A stretch of DNA of 64,000 bases, taken from Oscheius sp. JU75 (Eukaryota > Nematoda > Chromadorea > Rhabditida > Rhabditidae). The position numbers were made by a program, and so were the translations under genes. Below, piece after piece: positions 10,842-21,544 of this stretch; position 1 is the first letter of the stretch; the number at the start of each line of letters is the position of its first letter. The stretch is taken from NCBI GenBank assembly GCA_037178855.1, contig JASJZC010000002.1:5716501-5780500 (forward strand), in the 5' to 3' direction. Below the pieces are notes generated by a model. It saw only the letters and a program-made list of their open reading frames with translations. It was not told where the DNA came from and made no database searches.

Positions 10842-12613
10842 CTACTGCTCTTCAACGTAGATTTGCTCGCGGCGAGGCCACTTCAGAGCACTGAACGAGC
10901 TGTTAGCATCCCAGTTCGAGACCTCGAATGGCTTGATTTGGAAGGAAATGAATAAAAAAACTGACTTCTTTTTTGGGGAAGTCCGCGTTGAAGTACTTGT
11001 ACTGTTCCTTGCCGAAGCCTTTGGAGCTGAGGAACGTGTACATAATACCGAGCTTCTCGGTGCTGCGGAAACGACGCATGATCTGATCGCCTTCGGGAAG
11101 ACGGAACTTGATATGGATGGCATCGGGAGCATTCTCGGCCGGCTCTTTGGGCAGTTCACTCTCCAGACGAGCTCGTCGAATCTTTTCCTCCTCCTCCGCT
11201 CGAATCTGGCGCTCTTTTTCCTCTTTTTGCTCACGAACTTCCTTCTCGGCAGCCTCACGACGGGCACGATCAGCAGCCAGCGATTCCTCGTACCTGAGCA
11301 ATCACCGTTCTACAAAACATGTGGAAGCAACGAACTCTTTGGCCTGTTCCTGTCGAATACGTTCTCGCTCTTCGCGCGCGTTCTTCTCCTGGATCTCATT
11401 CATTCTGATGCTGGCGAACTCGTCCACACACATTACGAGCTGGTCTATTACCGTCTCCGCAGAAGAGGTTCCATTACAAATGTGGATAATCTTCAGCATG
11501 CCCTTCTCCTTTGTCAGAAGCACGAGCAGCGGATACTCGTCCCTTCCGCGGAGGTCGAGTTGGTACGGATCGCCGATGTTTAGCGTTCTGACCCACTCAG
11601 TGAGCTTTTTTAAGTTCTCCCTGGAATCGGCTCGGTGAGGAAGGAATTATAGTTGACTGACCTGAACGTAACATCCCATCCCCAGAGGACGAACTGCTTT
11701 CGAAGAAGATCGCTCACTTCCGGCTTGCAGATAACCTACATTTATCTTGAACTTTGTTAGACATTACAAAATTACATTGGATGCGAAAATGTTGGCGGCA
11801 ACGCTCTTGTCGTTGTGGATGTAGATGGCAAGAGGTCTTCGCTCAGACACATCGCGTCCAGGGCACTCAAAGGCCTCTCGGATGGTATTGTTCAGCGTAT
11901 CGATGTGGAAATTCGGCATGAAGGCTCCGTTGTTTGGGCAGTATCTGAAGTACAGCATGAGACGATGACGTGAGCAGACAATTACCTGGACTCGAAGACG
12001 GTCTTAAAGTTTTGAAGCGACTCGTAGATACTGTCACTATCCTGCGGAATCAGAGGAAGCTCGTTCGTGGAGCGGGTTCTCGGCCTAGGAGCAGCATCGG
12101 CTCGACTGGTGGCTTCATTGTCGTTAAATTCCAAGCCCTCCTCGTCCCATACGAAAGCGCCGACACGGTTGTTTGATGACGACGACGAGGACGGCTCATG
12201 ATGACGTCGGAGCTCGTACATATCCTCGTCCTCCTCATGATCGTTTGACTCATCTAAATAGTCGTTCTCCATATCATCGTCGTATTGTTCCACCAACTGC
12301 ATCGGCAAATGAGCACGTGCTGCGCGAACCGGCTGTACTAGAGATCCTACCTGCAATTCGAGAGCTATTCTGAGACATGTAGAGTAACTGACCTCGGGAG
12401 GAGCATTCTGTTCGTCGTTATCGTCCCTTTCGTTGGAAAGATGTGTTTCAATGGCCTTTTCAAGGTTCCAATCTAGAGAAGCCAGTGTGACCATGGCTAT
12501 TTCTCTGTCCTGCACATTTGTTATTTCCTAAAAATGAGAAAATAGGTACAAAATAAATTTGAATTCACCTGGAATTTTCGGAGAGTATCCTGTTGCGTAC
12601 TATTCAATTCCAT
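10842..12613 (-). CDS. ubxn-3: FAF1-type UBX protein (p97/CDC-48 adaptor)
   Basis: Adaptor that links ubiquitinated substrates to the p97/CDC-48 unfoldase; the worm orthologue acts in replisome unloading. ATG 12613-12611 follows a CTTTCAG acceptor by 14 nt. Order seen: N-terminal UBA-like segment (STQQDTLRKFQ, LASLDWNLEKAIETHL); acidic, Ser-rich linker; UAS domain with YESLQNFKTVFESRYCP, LAIYIHNDKSVAANIFAS and LRKQFVLWGWDVTF, which match FAF1 better than FAF2; a long R/E-rich coiled coil; and a C-terminal UBX domain (HIKFRLPEGDQIMRRF ... ADFPKKE ... WPRREQIYVEEQ). The UBX FPR loop reads FPK here. No hydrophobic hairpin of the FAF2 type is seen. Short introns interrupt the gene, and one (ending GAATTGCAG, near 12351-12394) is in frame. 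Stop is TAG at 10844-10842. Confidence 0.92.
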
Positions 12614-13730
12614 TGTGAACTAATTGGCTGAAAGAATGATTTGAGACAGGTATGGAAAAAATACGAGAAGAAAAAATACAAGAAATAAACAGGCAGCTGG
12701 TAAATGTCATCATCTGACTAGCCAGTGGGGTCTGGTCGGCTGTCTGCGTCTCCACTTCTCCCCATATCTCTCCTCAGATCGATCAGCCGAATGGTGAAAA
12801 GAGCACATTTACTTTAAGAACATAAGTACTTTTGAAAGTGTAATAGTGAGGTATAATGTGAAACTTGGTGGAGAAAAAGGTGGATACGCTTACAATTGTA
12901 AGCATGGACCGATCGCGATGTTTTCGGGCATAAGCGAGACGAAATATTGCGAAAAAAGCGGAACAGAGCGCCGAAATCGAACTCTCATGTTCATCCAATG
13001 ATTTATTTGGTCAGAAACGCTGGAGAAAACTACAAAATAAAACATAATGGCATGGTCATACACAAACGAAATTGGCTAATTTGTTCATTTCGGGACATAT
13101 TTTACGGTAGAAAATTCGTTTTTATACATTTCTGAGCCACGACAGTCGACAGGGAGGGGAGGAAACAGAAAAAAGAGACAATAGAACGAAAAATGTTTGT
13201 GGGAAGAAGCGTAAGTAATATTTCGGCAGGTGGCCCATTCATTCAAACGGGTTTTCGCGCGCTTTTTCTTTTTGCCGGATTTTTGAACTTTCTTCACGAT
13301 TTTGTTATTCCCCGCTGTTCTTCATCATTTTCTGCCGGGATCTGACGGTTTATCCTCTTCAAAATAATGTTTCAAAGCAAAATAGAGTAAGCACCAGAAG
13401 GTATACAGAATATCTTGTCATAAACAAGCACTTTATTTTGAGACAGGTGGAAAAATAGACGGATTCCTTCTTCGTTCGATCAACTTAAAGGACGACTAAG
13501 AAAATTCTGGAGCAGAAAAAGTTCTGAAAAACGGAAAAGATTTCAACAAAAATGATGAATACTTGGCGAGCTTTTTTTTATTAGTTGTAAATGTCAAGAA
13601 AATGACCCTAAAATTGAAAGGCGAGCTCTAAAAGATTACTTCGTTCATGAAGATGAAGTTGGCCATAGAAATCCGGCCTCATTGAGTCTTTTGTCCATCT
13701 TTTCGATTATTTTGCCGTTTCATCTTCAGA
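12614..13730. other. Intergenic, 1.1 kb
   Basis: Divergent region between FAF1 (-) and the two-RING gene (+). It is AT-rich and only short, low-complexity open frames are present. I see no supported gene, RNA or repeat. The 3' end (CATCTTCAG at about 13721-13729) is a probable trans-splice acceptor for the next gene. Confidence 0.5.
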
Positions 13731-14857
13731 ATGGTGGACGTTACCACCTTCAGCAACTCCACTGGCGAGCGAGTCATGACGGTAGTGAACGATCCCTTGG
13801 CCCGTCTTACGACTACAAACCATGGACATTTCCGCATTAATATTCATTTCTTGGTAAGTTTCTATCTATTTTCTCTTCTTCAAACATCACTTCAGAAGTC
13901 TTTCGAGAAGCTGCCAGGCTTCGGAATCTTTATCATCGAGAAACACGATTTCAGGGATATGACGTACCGCGAGGTCCTCGAACATTGTAGCGAATTACCG
14001 TAAGTTGCTCTTGCTCTTCCCACACTGCGATGATTTCAGGGTAGCCGATGAACATTATCGAGATCTCCGGAAGAGAGGTGCCGTCCAAGGCGAAATAATA
14101 CAATTCGAATTCGCCTTCACGACCAGGCCAAGTAGCGTCACGACACGAGCCCGAGTGATGAGCCTTGACCGAAAGTTCAGGGAGTGGTCGAAGACGTGGG
14201 TGGCACCGGCCCCGTGTCTAACAAGATTCTGCTTTGAGATATCCACGGTTATCCCATTTCTGCCACTTTTTTACCATTACCATTTTTTCAGGGAGACTGC
14301 GAAGTATGGGACTCGAAGGCCTTTGATTACTGGTTCCTCGGCCTCAACAAATTACCCACTAGAAAGACTTATCATTGCATGGTCTGCCTCGAAGACCATC
14401 CCATTGTAAGCCTATCCATTTTTTTGTCATAATTTGAGACAACGCTTTTAGTCCGATTTCACATTTTATCAGTGCGGACACGGCATGTGCACTCCAGTTC
14501 ACCGCGAAAGTTATCAAACCAATCAAGTGAAGGAACATTGTTTTGTCTGCAAGCAGCTAAGCAAGTCCTTTTTCCTTCAATTGGCGAGCACCTTGCCATT
14601 TTCAGAAGGTCTCCCCTGTCGTCTCCGAAATAGAATCTCTGCTTGTCCGATCGACTGCTGCTCGCCCGAGGAGAACGACTACTTCTTCAGTCCTTGCGGG
14701 TTAGTCAGCTCTATTTTTTCAACTTGTCACGTTTTCAAGTTGCATGATAACCCATACCTTCAAGACCAAAGAGGACAAGGACACCCTCGCTGGCCAGCGC
14801 TGCCCGTACAGGTACTGTCAACGCATGATTGAAAACGTTCAAATGTGTTTCCTATAA
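13731..14857 (+). CDS. Protein with two RING-like cysteine clusters, family unknown
   Basis: Exons read as 13731-13853, 13896-13999, 14040 to about 14246, 14292 to about 14406, and further exons to the TAA at 14855-14857. The N-terminal ~190 residues (KLPGFGIFIIEKHDFRDM, VADEHYRDLRKRGAVQG) match no family I know. Then comes a RING-like cluster: YHCMVCLEDHP, FYQCGHGMCTPVH and EHCFVCKQ. A second cluster follows: SACPIDCCSPEENDYFFS, PCGC, QRCPYRYCQ. Two RINGs suggest an E3 ubiquitin ligase, possibly with a degenerate second ring, but no IBR cluster is evident, so a standard RBR ligase is not supported. The join between the clusters seems to use a GC-AG intron (GCAAGT donor near 14562). The start is 1 nt after a TTCAG acceptor. 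Function is not assigned beyond probable zinc binding. Confidence 0.7.
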
Positions 14858-15215
14858 GTCATTGTAAATTTTATATACGTGTAACTCCCTTTATAGTGCA
14901 TATAAATATATCTTTCTCCCAAATACGCTTCTTTGACAGCTAAAATGTTATTGATTCCAATTCACAAGAAGACAATTTGCTAAAAAAAAAAAGAAACAAA
15001 GGCGATTTTACACAGCCTGTTGAACAGGAAACGAGGCAAGATGGGAATCTAACAACAGGCAAGGGGCATAATGTTGAGCGAAATGAAGTGAGCTACAGCG
15101 GGAGATCTAATGTGGTTAAAAAAAGGTGGAAGAAAACAAACCCGCTAAAAGATTTGAGGCTAAAAAGGCCCCTAACAGTAAAACCCGAGCTAAAAAAGGG
15201 TAGAGGGAATATCGT
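14858..15215. other. Convergent 3' region, 358 bp
   Basis: Lies between the 3' ends of the two-RING gene (+) and the ING3-like gene (-). AT-rich near 14870-14920, where poly(A) sites are likely, then A/G-rich. No gene is seen. Confidence 0.5.
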
Positions 15216-18200
15216 CTAGAATTGTGCAGCCTGGGAGCGATTCGGCTGGCAGGAAGGGCAGTACCAGAGTCCGGCCGGGGGCTCCTCGACTTTGACACAG
15301 ATCATGTGGTACCACTGGTACTGACACTGAATGTTACGCCTTTTGAAGGGGATTTGAAGTGCTCACAAACCTTAGAATTGTCACAGCCGATCATCTCGCT
15401 GTAGTCGTCCGGCCTGCCGCAGAAGCACCAGTTGGTCCGTTCCTCCAGCTCGTCATCGCGTTTCTTCGTCATCTTCTCCATCGTCTGCTGGACCTTCTGG
15501 GCTGCGCGGTCCGTCAATCTGAAGCCAATGTATTTAAATTTTCAGAAAGTTCCTACTTTCTGGGCCGACCATGAAGACTCGTGTCCGTCGTGCTGCTGAA
15601 CATGACCTTCTTCCGCTTCTTGTCATCGGTGTACGGCTCGCCAGTCGACGAGTAGCCGGACGAGGAGGCGGAGGGCTAAAAATTGATATATAGAGTCATT
15701 TTTGGAAACATTTGAGTAGCGAGAAGAAAGACAAGCTGACCTTGACTGGACTGATGCTGCTTCTCATGGTGGAGGGATGACTGCCAGTGAAGGAGGAATA
15801 CATGGGCGACTGAGACGTGGACCCAGCTCCGAGGCCAGTCATCAGATCGTCTTCGTGGAAATAGCCCGAACCGTTCTGAAAACTACTGTCATCAACTATG
15901 TTCTACGTGAAATGGCTTTAAAAAGTCTGCTATCATGTCTCATACAGTTCAACGCATGTCTGTCAAAGTTCAGTGATAGAAGTCAATTGTGATCGTCTAA
16001 CCGCCAGGAGGTATCCTAACTACTGTCATCAACTATGTATTTCTACGGAAATGGATCACATCGATCGCACAAGAAAGCCGGCCAAAAGAGGAACCTTTCG
16101 AATGATCGATACAAGGATCTGACTACAGACTACTGACTGACGGAAGAACGCTACTTGATTAGAACGATTTACCCGCAAAAGAGAGAATATGACAACGTAG
16201 TAAGAGGACAATGTGGGGAAAAGAAACGTCAACAATATGTTCTAGCAACTTTTCAGAAACTCACATTCATCAGCTCGACGATTTCTCGCTCGCCGGCATC
16301 GAGATGGGAGAGGAAGTTGATAGAATTGACGGGGGTGAGATCGACATCATCGCGAATCTGGTCATCCGGACCGAGCATGTCGGCCAGATCGTTGAAAAGG
16401 GCCATGGCCGGGTCGTCGTCGTCCATCGCAATATCCGGCTCGACTTTGGGAATGAGGCCACCGGGAGAGGGCTCGCTGAATGTGCCTAAAATTTGAAATT
16501 GGAGGTTTTTTTGGATAAAAATAAACATACCAAATGAGGAAGAAGCCATGAGGGACTGCTGCCGTCTCATCTCCTCCTCTCTTCTGGCCTGTAGCAGTCT
16601 TTGTCGAGCAGCTTCCTCTTCCCTCAGTCTTTCCTGTTTCTTCCTCATGTAGGTCGATATCTTGCCGTCTTTACCGGGCTTGCGCTGAAATGAGTTGTAG
16701 TTTGTAGTAAAAAATGAAACTTACACCAGGCCTTTTTTTTCCTGTATCCACGAGGAACTGCTTTCCTTTGCCGTAGAGATGATGCTTGCTGTTTTGTTCT
16801 TCTAAAAACCAAGAGTTCGTTAAAGTTTACACGTACAAATTAGGACACCGCCGCTTCGGGACGTACATACCCAGTCTTTTTTTCCCAGTAAAACTATTGG
16901 TTAAGACCACTGCTAATCCGTTGAACCCTTTTCCATTTATTGACCCCACTTCTCGTCGCTCGAACCTATTCCCCATCCCTCGATTCAACATCTTATCCAA
17001 GTAATGCTATCGTCCCTATAAGGGTCAAATGACAGGTATAAAATGATTTTTCGAAGTTTTCCAGATGTCGTTTTGTTTGTGTCCACCTGCCCTGGTCCTT
17101 CCTGTCCTTCCCTCTAATTTCAAAACCCGCCTGCATGTTTCCCTTCAGTCGAGCTACCACGACAGGAGTGAAGTTCTCCCAAAGAAGCTATCCCCAAACT
17201 GACTTTGCTTGAAAAAAATAAGTGCGTACACATAGTAGTGCACACTAATTGGCAATATTGGCTTCAGACAGAGACGCAAGAATAATTTAATAAATTATCG
17301 CTTTATATTTGTCCGAAACAGATTTTTTGCCAAGAAACCAGCTGGTTTTTTCGCCGCCCTTGATGTCCTTGCCAGCTGTGATGCGCAAAGATCGCCCGTG
17401 TGATTGCAGCTGCTCAGACTAGTGAGAGTTTTTTGTTTTCTCGCACATACTAATGTTTTACAAACTCACTGAGAACATTTCTCTGTTCGAGAAGATTCGG
17501 TACGAGCAGCACGTCGGGAGTGGAGCGACCGGACTCGTCGCTTTCGAACGGGGTGGCAGCCTCACTGGAGAACATTTCTTCGTACTGACGAGCAGCCAGC
17601 TGGCGGTTGAATCGGCTCTGTATGGCCTCGACGACTCCGGGATTATCGACAGCCAGCTCGGCTTCAAAAGCTTCCTGACTCTCGTGGGCCTAAAATCGAT
17701 AGCTTCTGGGACCATAATAAGTGGTTACCCTGGTGTATAGCTTTTGCAGAAGGACTGTGCATCGCTCGACGAGTTCGTGTTTTTTTTTTGAGAGCAGCTT
17801 CATCGTTCCGAACTTGTCGGCAATGCTGAGAGCAATCTTTTCCTTCTCCTCTTTTGTGGCGACGCAGCTCTTGCTGAATATCTGCTCCTGCATGTCCTTC
17901 ACCTCGTGCTGCATTTCTGAAAGAAGCACATGTGTTCTGTCTGGCTGTCATCTCGGTCACAAATCACGGGTCCTCGATCACATGTCCTTTCCACAAAGTC
18001 CCCCACAAAACAAAGAACGCGACGGGGTAAACAGCTTACGCATTCTAGCTCATGGTGTATTTTTTCCTTTTTTGGAAAACGAACCTTCGACTGCCGCATC
18101 CCACTCCCGGACCTGATTCAAGCGGTGCTGTAGCTCTTCCGGCAAATCGTCCAAAACTGAAAATAGCACTTTTCGGCAAATTGGAAGAAACGTACACTCA

Positions 18201-18223
18201 ATAAGATCTTCCAAGTAATGCAT
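15216..18223 (-). CDS. ing-3: ING3-like protein: ING domain plus C-terminal PHD finger
   Basis: Chromatin reader of the Inhibitor of Growth family; ING3 members sit in the NuA4 acetyltransferase complex and bind H3K4me3. ATG 18223-18221 starts MHYLEDLIEF, and the next exons give DDLPEELQHRLNQVREWD and the helical ING core up to AVDNPGVVEAIQSRF (about 17640), the family's N-terminal layout. The C-terminal PHD finger reads WCFCGRPDDYSEMIGCD, CQYQWYHMIC, GLWYCPSCQPNRSQ, with the full C4HC3 set, ending at TAG 15218-15216. Between them is a long middle: a basic segment (HHLYGKGKQF, KKRPGRKPGKDG), an R/E/Q-rich coiled coil, and an acidic stretch (EPDIAMDDDDPAMALF). The join across 16808-17330 is uncertain: one frame there runs to a stop near 17291, so a short isoform or two genes cannot be excluded. 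Confidence 0.78.
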
Positions 18224-21200
18224 AATTGAGCGCCAGATAGGACTGAGCAAAGGTGAATATGATATGATGAATACCTGGAAATTGGAGTGTGAGACAAGGA
18301 AAGAGCATAATTGATTTGGAGGATCGAAGTATACGGTCAGAATTGGAATGAGGGAGAGGTACAGAGACCGGGCCCGGCGGACATATCACCGGAATGGGCG
18401 CGAAACTACGCTGGGAACAGAGACAAAAGGACAGTCTTGAAAGTACAAACCACAGGAACATGCACAGAAAACGGATAAGAACTCCACGTAGTAATCTCTC
18501 TCGCTAATTTACAGTCGGCCGGCTGTTTTCTCTCGCTGCTATTCCTGTCCGCATTTGGTCTGGCCCAAACGTCAAATAGAGAGAAGGGGGGCGTTCCACA
18601 GTTCGTTTTCGAGCTCTATCTTCTGTTTGGAGACGATAAGCATCGATTTTTTTCGAGTTGGACACAAAACTAACAACATTTCCGAGAGAATTGGGGAAAA
18701 CAAGACCCAGGGATCAGTTTAGCACAGTATTGTTCCCACAAATCGTACAGGGAAAGGACTCGAGCGAGGAGTTCATCAGCAGGATGACAAAAAGCAAAGA
18801 GCCAGCTGTGTTCAAGAGCGCATGCAATCACTCCAGTGTGGAAATCGCGTCGTATTTAGAATCAGCTGATGCGCCAACTCACCGTTTTATATAAACCCGT
18901 AAGTTGTTCTTCGTCTATCCGTCTTTACATGACCCGAATATCGAGCGTTAGTTCCTGGAAAATGAGAATTTTAGTTTGTGTGAATGATGAAAGAGAGGAA
19001 ACCTCTTCCAAATCCAACATTAGCATAAAACAGTCAACCGGTTTTTGTGCGAGACTGTCTGATAGCAAACGAGAGTCTGAGAGCGGGAGCGCGAGGAAAA
19101 AAATGAGCGTTCGTAAGACTGGGAGAGATCTGTCTAGGGAAAAAAGTTGAACCACAGAGAGGTCACACGGTATTGATCCAGTTGTGCCAGATGTTCTTTC
19201 TCCCCAAGCGATAAAGGGACATTTCAGGGTCTTGCGCGGTAAAATCTAGCGGCGGCAGATGGTGATGATAGAAGCACCGGGGTGTCGGACTCGGCTAGAC
19301 AAAGGCGCCACGGCAGACAGGGACACGTGTTTCCATACGATCAGCCACGTCTGGCAGCCAAAATGCCACGGTTTAGGGCTTTTTCAAATGGGAGACTGTT
19401 GATGAAAGTCATGAGTAACGAAAACTATAAACAAAGAAACCGAAAGAACAGGTAAACATGATGTTGGCGGGAGGAAAGAACATGAAGAGATAGACATACG
19501 CCCATAAATTATACGAGACGAGCGAATCGTATCCGGGGTCAAAGAACTTGAACTCGAGGATAGTCCAGACAGGCCAGACACAATCAATACACTATCACCA
19601 CGCCTCTTTGACCAAAAAGCACGAGCCAGCAGACAACAAAGGACAAAAGTTCACAGTAAAATGTCGTTGTGATGTTCGGAGATTGTCAAGCTGGCTAACA
19701 CTGGAAAAAACGGGACATAGGTTTTTGGAAGCAAAACAAAGATTGAAATGGACATTACTACTTCAAAAAGTAGGAGGAAGAACTTGATGAATAGAGTTTA
19801 GTGAGAGAGAGAAACGCATGGCAACTGCCCTGACCGGGCGACCCCTGCCTCAGCCGGCTGGTGAAATGCGATGAAAGATAGGGGGAGAAAGACGGTGAGT
19901 GAGAGAACACACGTACACGCCACGCTCTGCAATTGGATCAGGAGATAAGGGGACACAATTTCTCGAACTTTGTTGCCAAACTTGGTAGGAAGGTGACTGG
20001 AAAAAATGGGAAAAGAATGGATGAAGTTGAGAAATGTTAACTGAAAAAAAGGTTTGTTTTGAATTGCGCAGGTTTGAATTGCCTCGCCAATTTTAGGCGG
20101 CAATACAAAGTCCATTTATTTAAACTTTATCGAAAGAATCCATTTTCTCTAAAGAAAAAACACCTAAATCTGCCCAATAATACGCTTAGGGAAGGTTACG
20201 CAACAGTTGACAATTGATAAAGTCTGGCAAGTCACACAGTGTGTTGTTTTAGAGCGCGAATAGCAAACAATAGAGAGAGTGAGAGAGTTCTGTCAAAAGG
20301 GGCTTGCACTTTGTGAAGTGAGAGGGACTCGAATCCAAATCGAATCGTTCTGCATAAGCCGCTCGCGCGCGATGACCGTCACCCTGAAACTGCTTCCAAA
20401 CCCCCCGACTAGATCAAATACGGTTCGGCTGGCTCAATTGGGCGAAAAAAAGCCGGGGGTTGGTCTTGAACGCTGTAACTCTCAGCGAGAGCAGACGAAA
20501 AAAAGACTAGAGCGAGGAGAGTGTTCCGGCCAGCTGCTCAGATGTTATGCAGGTGTTTCCTAATCCCGCTTAGCCCCAATTGCAATATGGATAATACTAA
20601 ACATCATATTGCTGAACGATTACGATTCAGGCTCTGATTGAGAGTGAATTCAAAAACTCATACAAAAAAACTGATTAAAAAGGGGGATAGCCAAGTTTTT
20701 TTAATTCAAAAGTTTCGGGATGAAGATGCCGAAACTTTGATGCCGATTAAACTACTTAAACGAGATGTTTCTGTTTCGTATCTCTTGCTATACTGTTTTT
20801 CGTGAGAGATCCAGATCTCCATCTGACTGTCAGATAAGTTCAATTTGTGCCGACTATCTCTTTCCTCCAGCTCCATCTGTTGTTCTACGTGTTGTGGATG
20901 ACTACTTTTCTAGGGCAAGTTTTTCCTGTCTTCTGTCCCTGACAACGTACCCAATTCTACTATCTTCACTAGCAATCACAGTCATTGCTTTTATGTGAGT
21001 CACCTTGTGAGATATTGAGTCCGTACTTGAGTTCTGCTGACGAGTCAACCCTAGCTGTTTTCCGAACTGACCGAACCTGGTTCGGATAGACCAGACAGCT
21101 ATTGGATCTGGTTTGTTTAGAAAATATGATACCGACTACAAGAGTGAAGACTTCTACAGCGAGACAGGAAGATGTCTTGTGATACACTTCCGAGTAGAGT

Positions 21201-21544
21201 ATAATTTAATCTACTGATCAGAAATCCAAGGCCACCAGGATAAAAGTAAGAGCTGAGGATCTAAAGAGACGCAATTAACAAGCCCTTGGGTGAAAGTGCT
21301 ACCAACCAGTTCTCAGATCTGCCCGTTCCTCTCCCTCTCTCTCTTCTTCTTACCAACTGTCTCCCCGTCTCCCCCAAATCAAAGCGTTCCGTTGCGTAAC
21401 CAGCGGATCGTATTCTCAGAGGCGATTGTGTCCCCCCATATATTCTTCGCTTAGGAGACTATATCACTAGTTTTTTCGTCCCGCTGTCCGTGCCCCGCCT
21501 TCCCTAGCCGGCTTCTGGCAGACAAGCACTTTCGGCTAACGGGA
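18224..21544. other. Gene-poor intergenic region, 3.3 kb
   Basis: Between the ING3-like gene (-) and the DB-module gene (+). Open frames here (for example 18869-19150 +, 19798-20115 -, 20279-20563 +) lack family similarity, splice context or coding-like composition. The region holds GAGAG tracts near 20271-20286 and T/C-rich stretches near 21320-21380. I see no supported gene. Confidence 0.5.

Noticed and set aside
19798-20115. 105-codon minus-strand frame in the 18-21 kb gap
   Set aside because: No similarity, no acceptor or donor sites of quality, and composition like the surrounding noncoding DNA.
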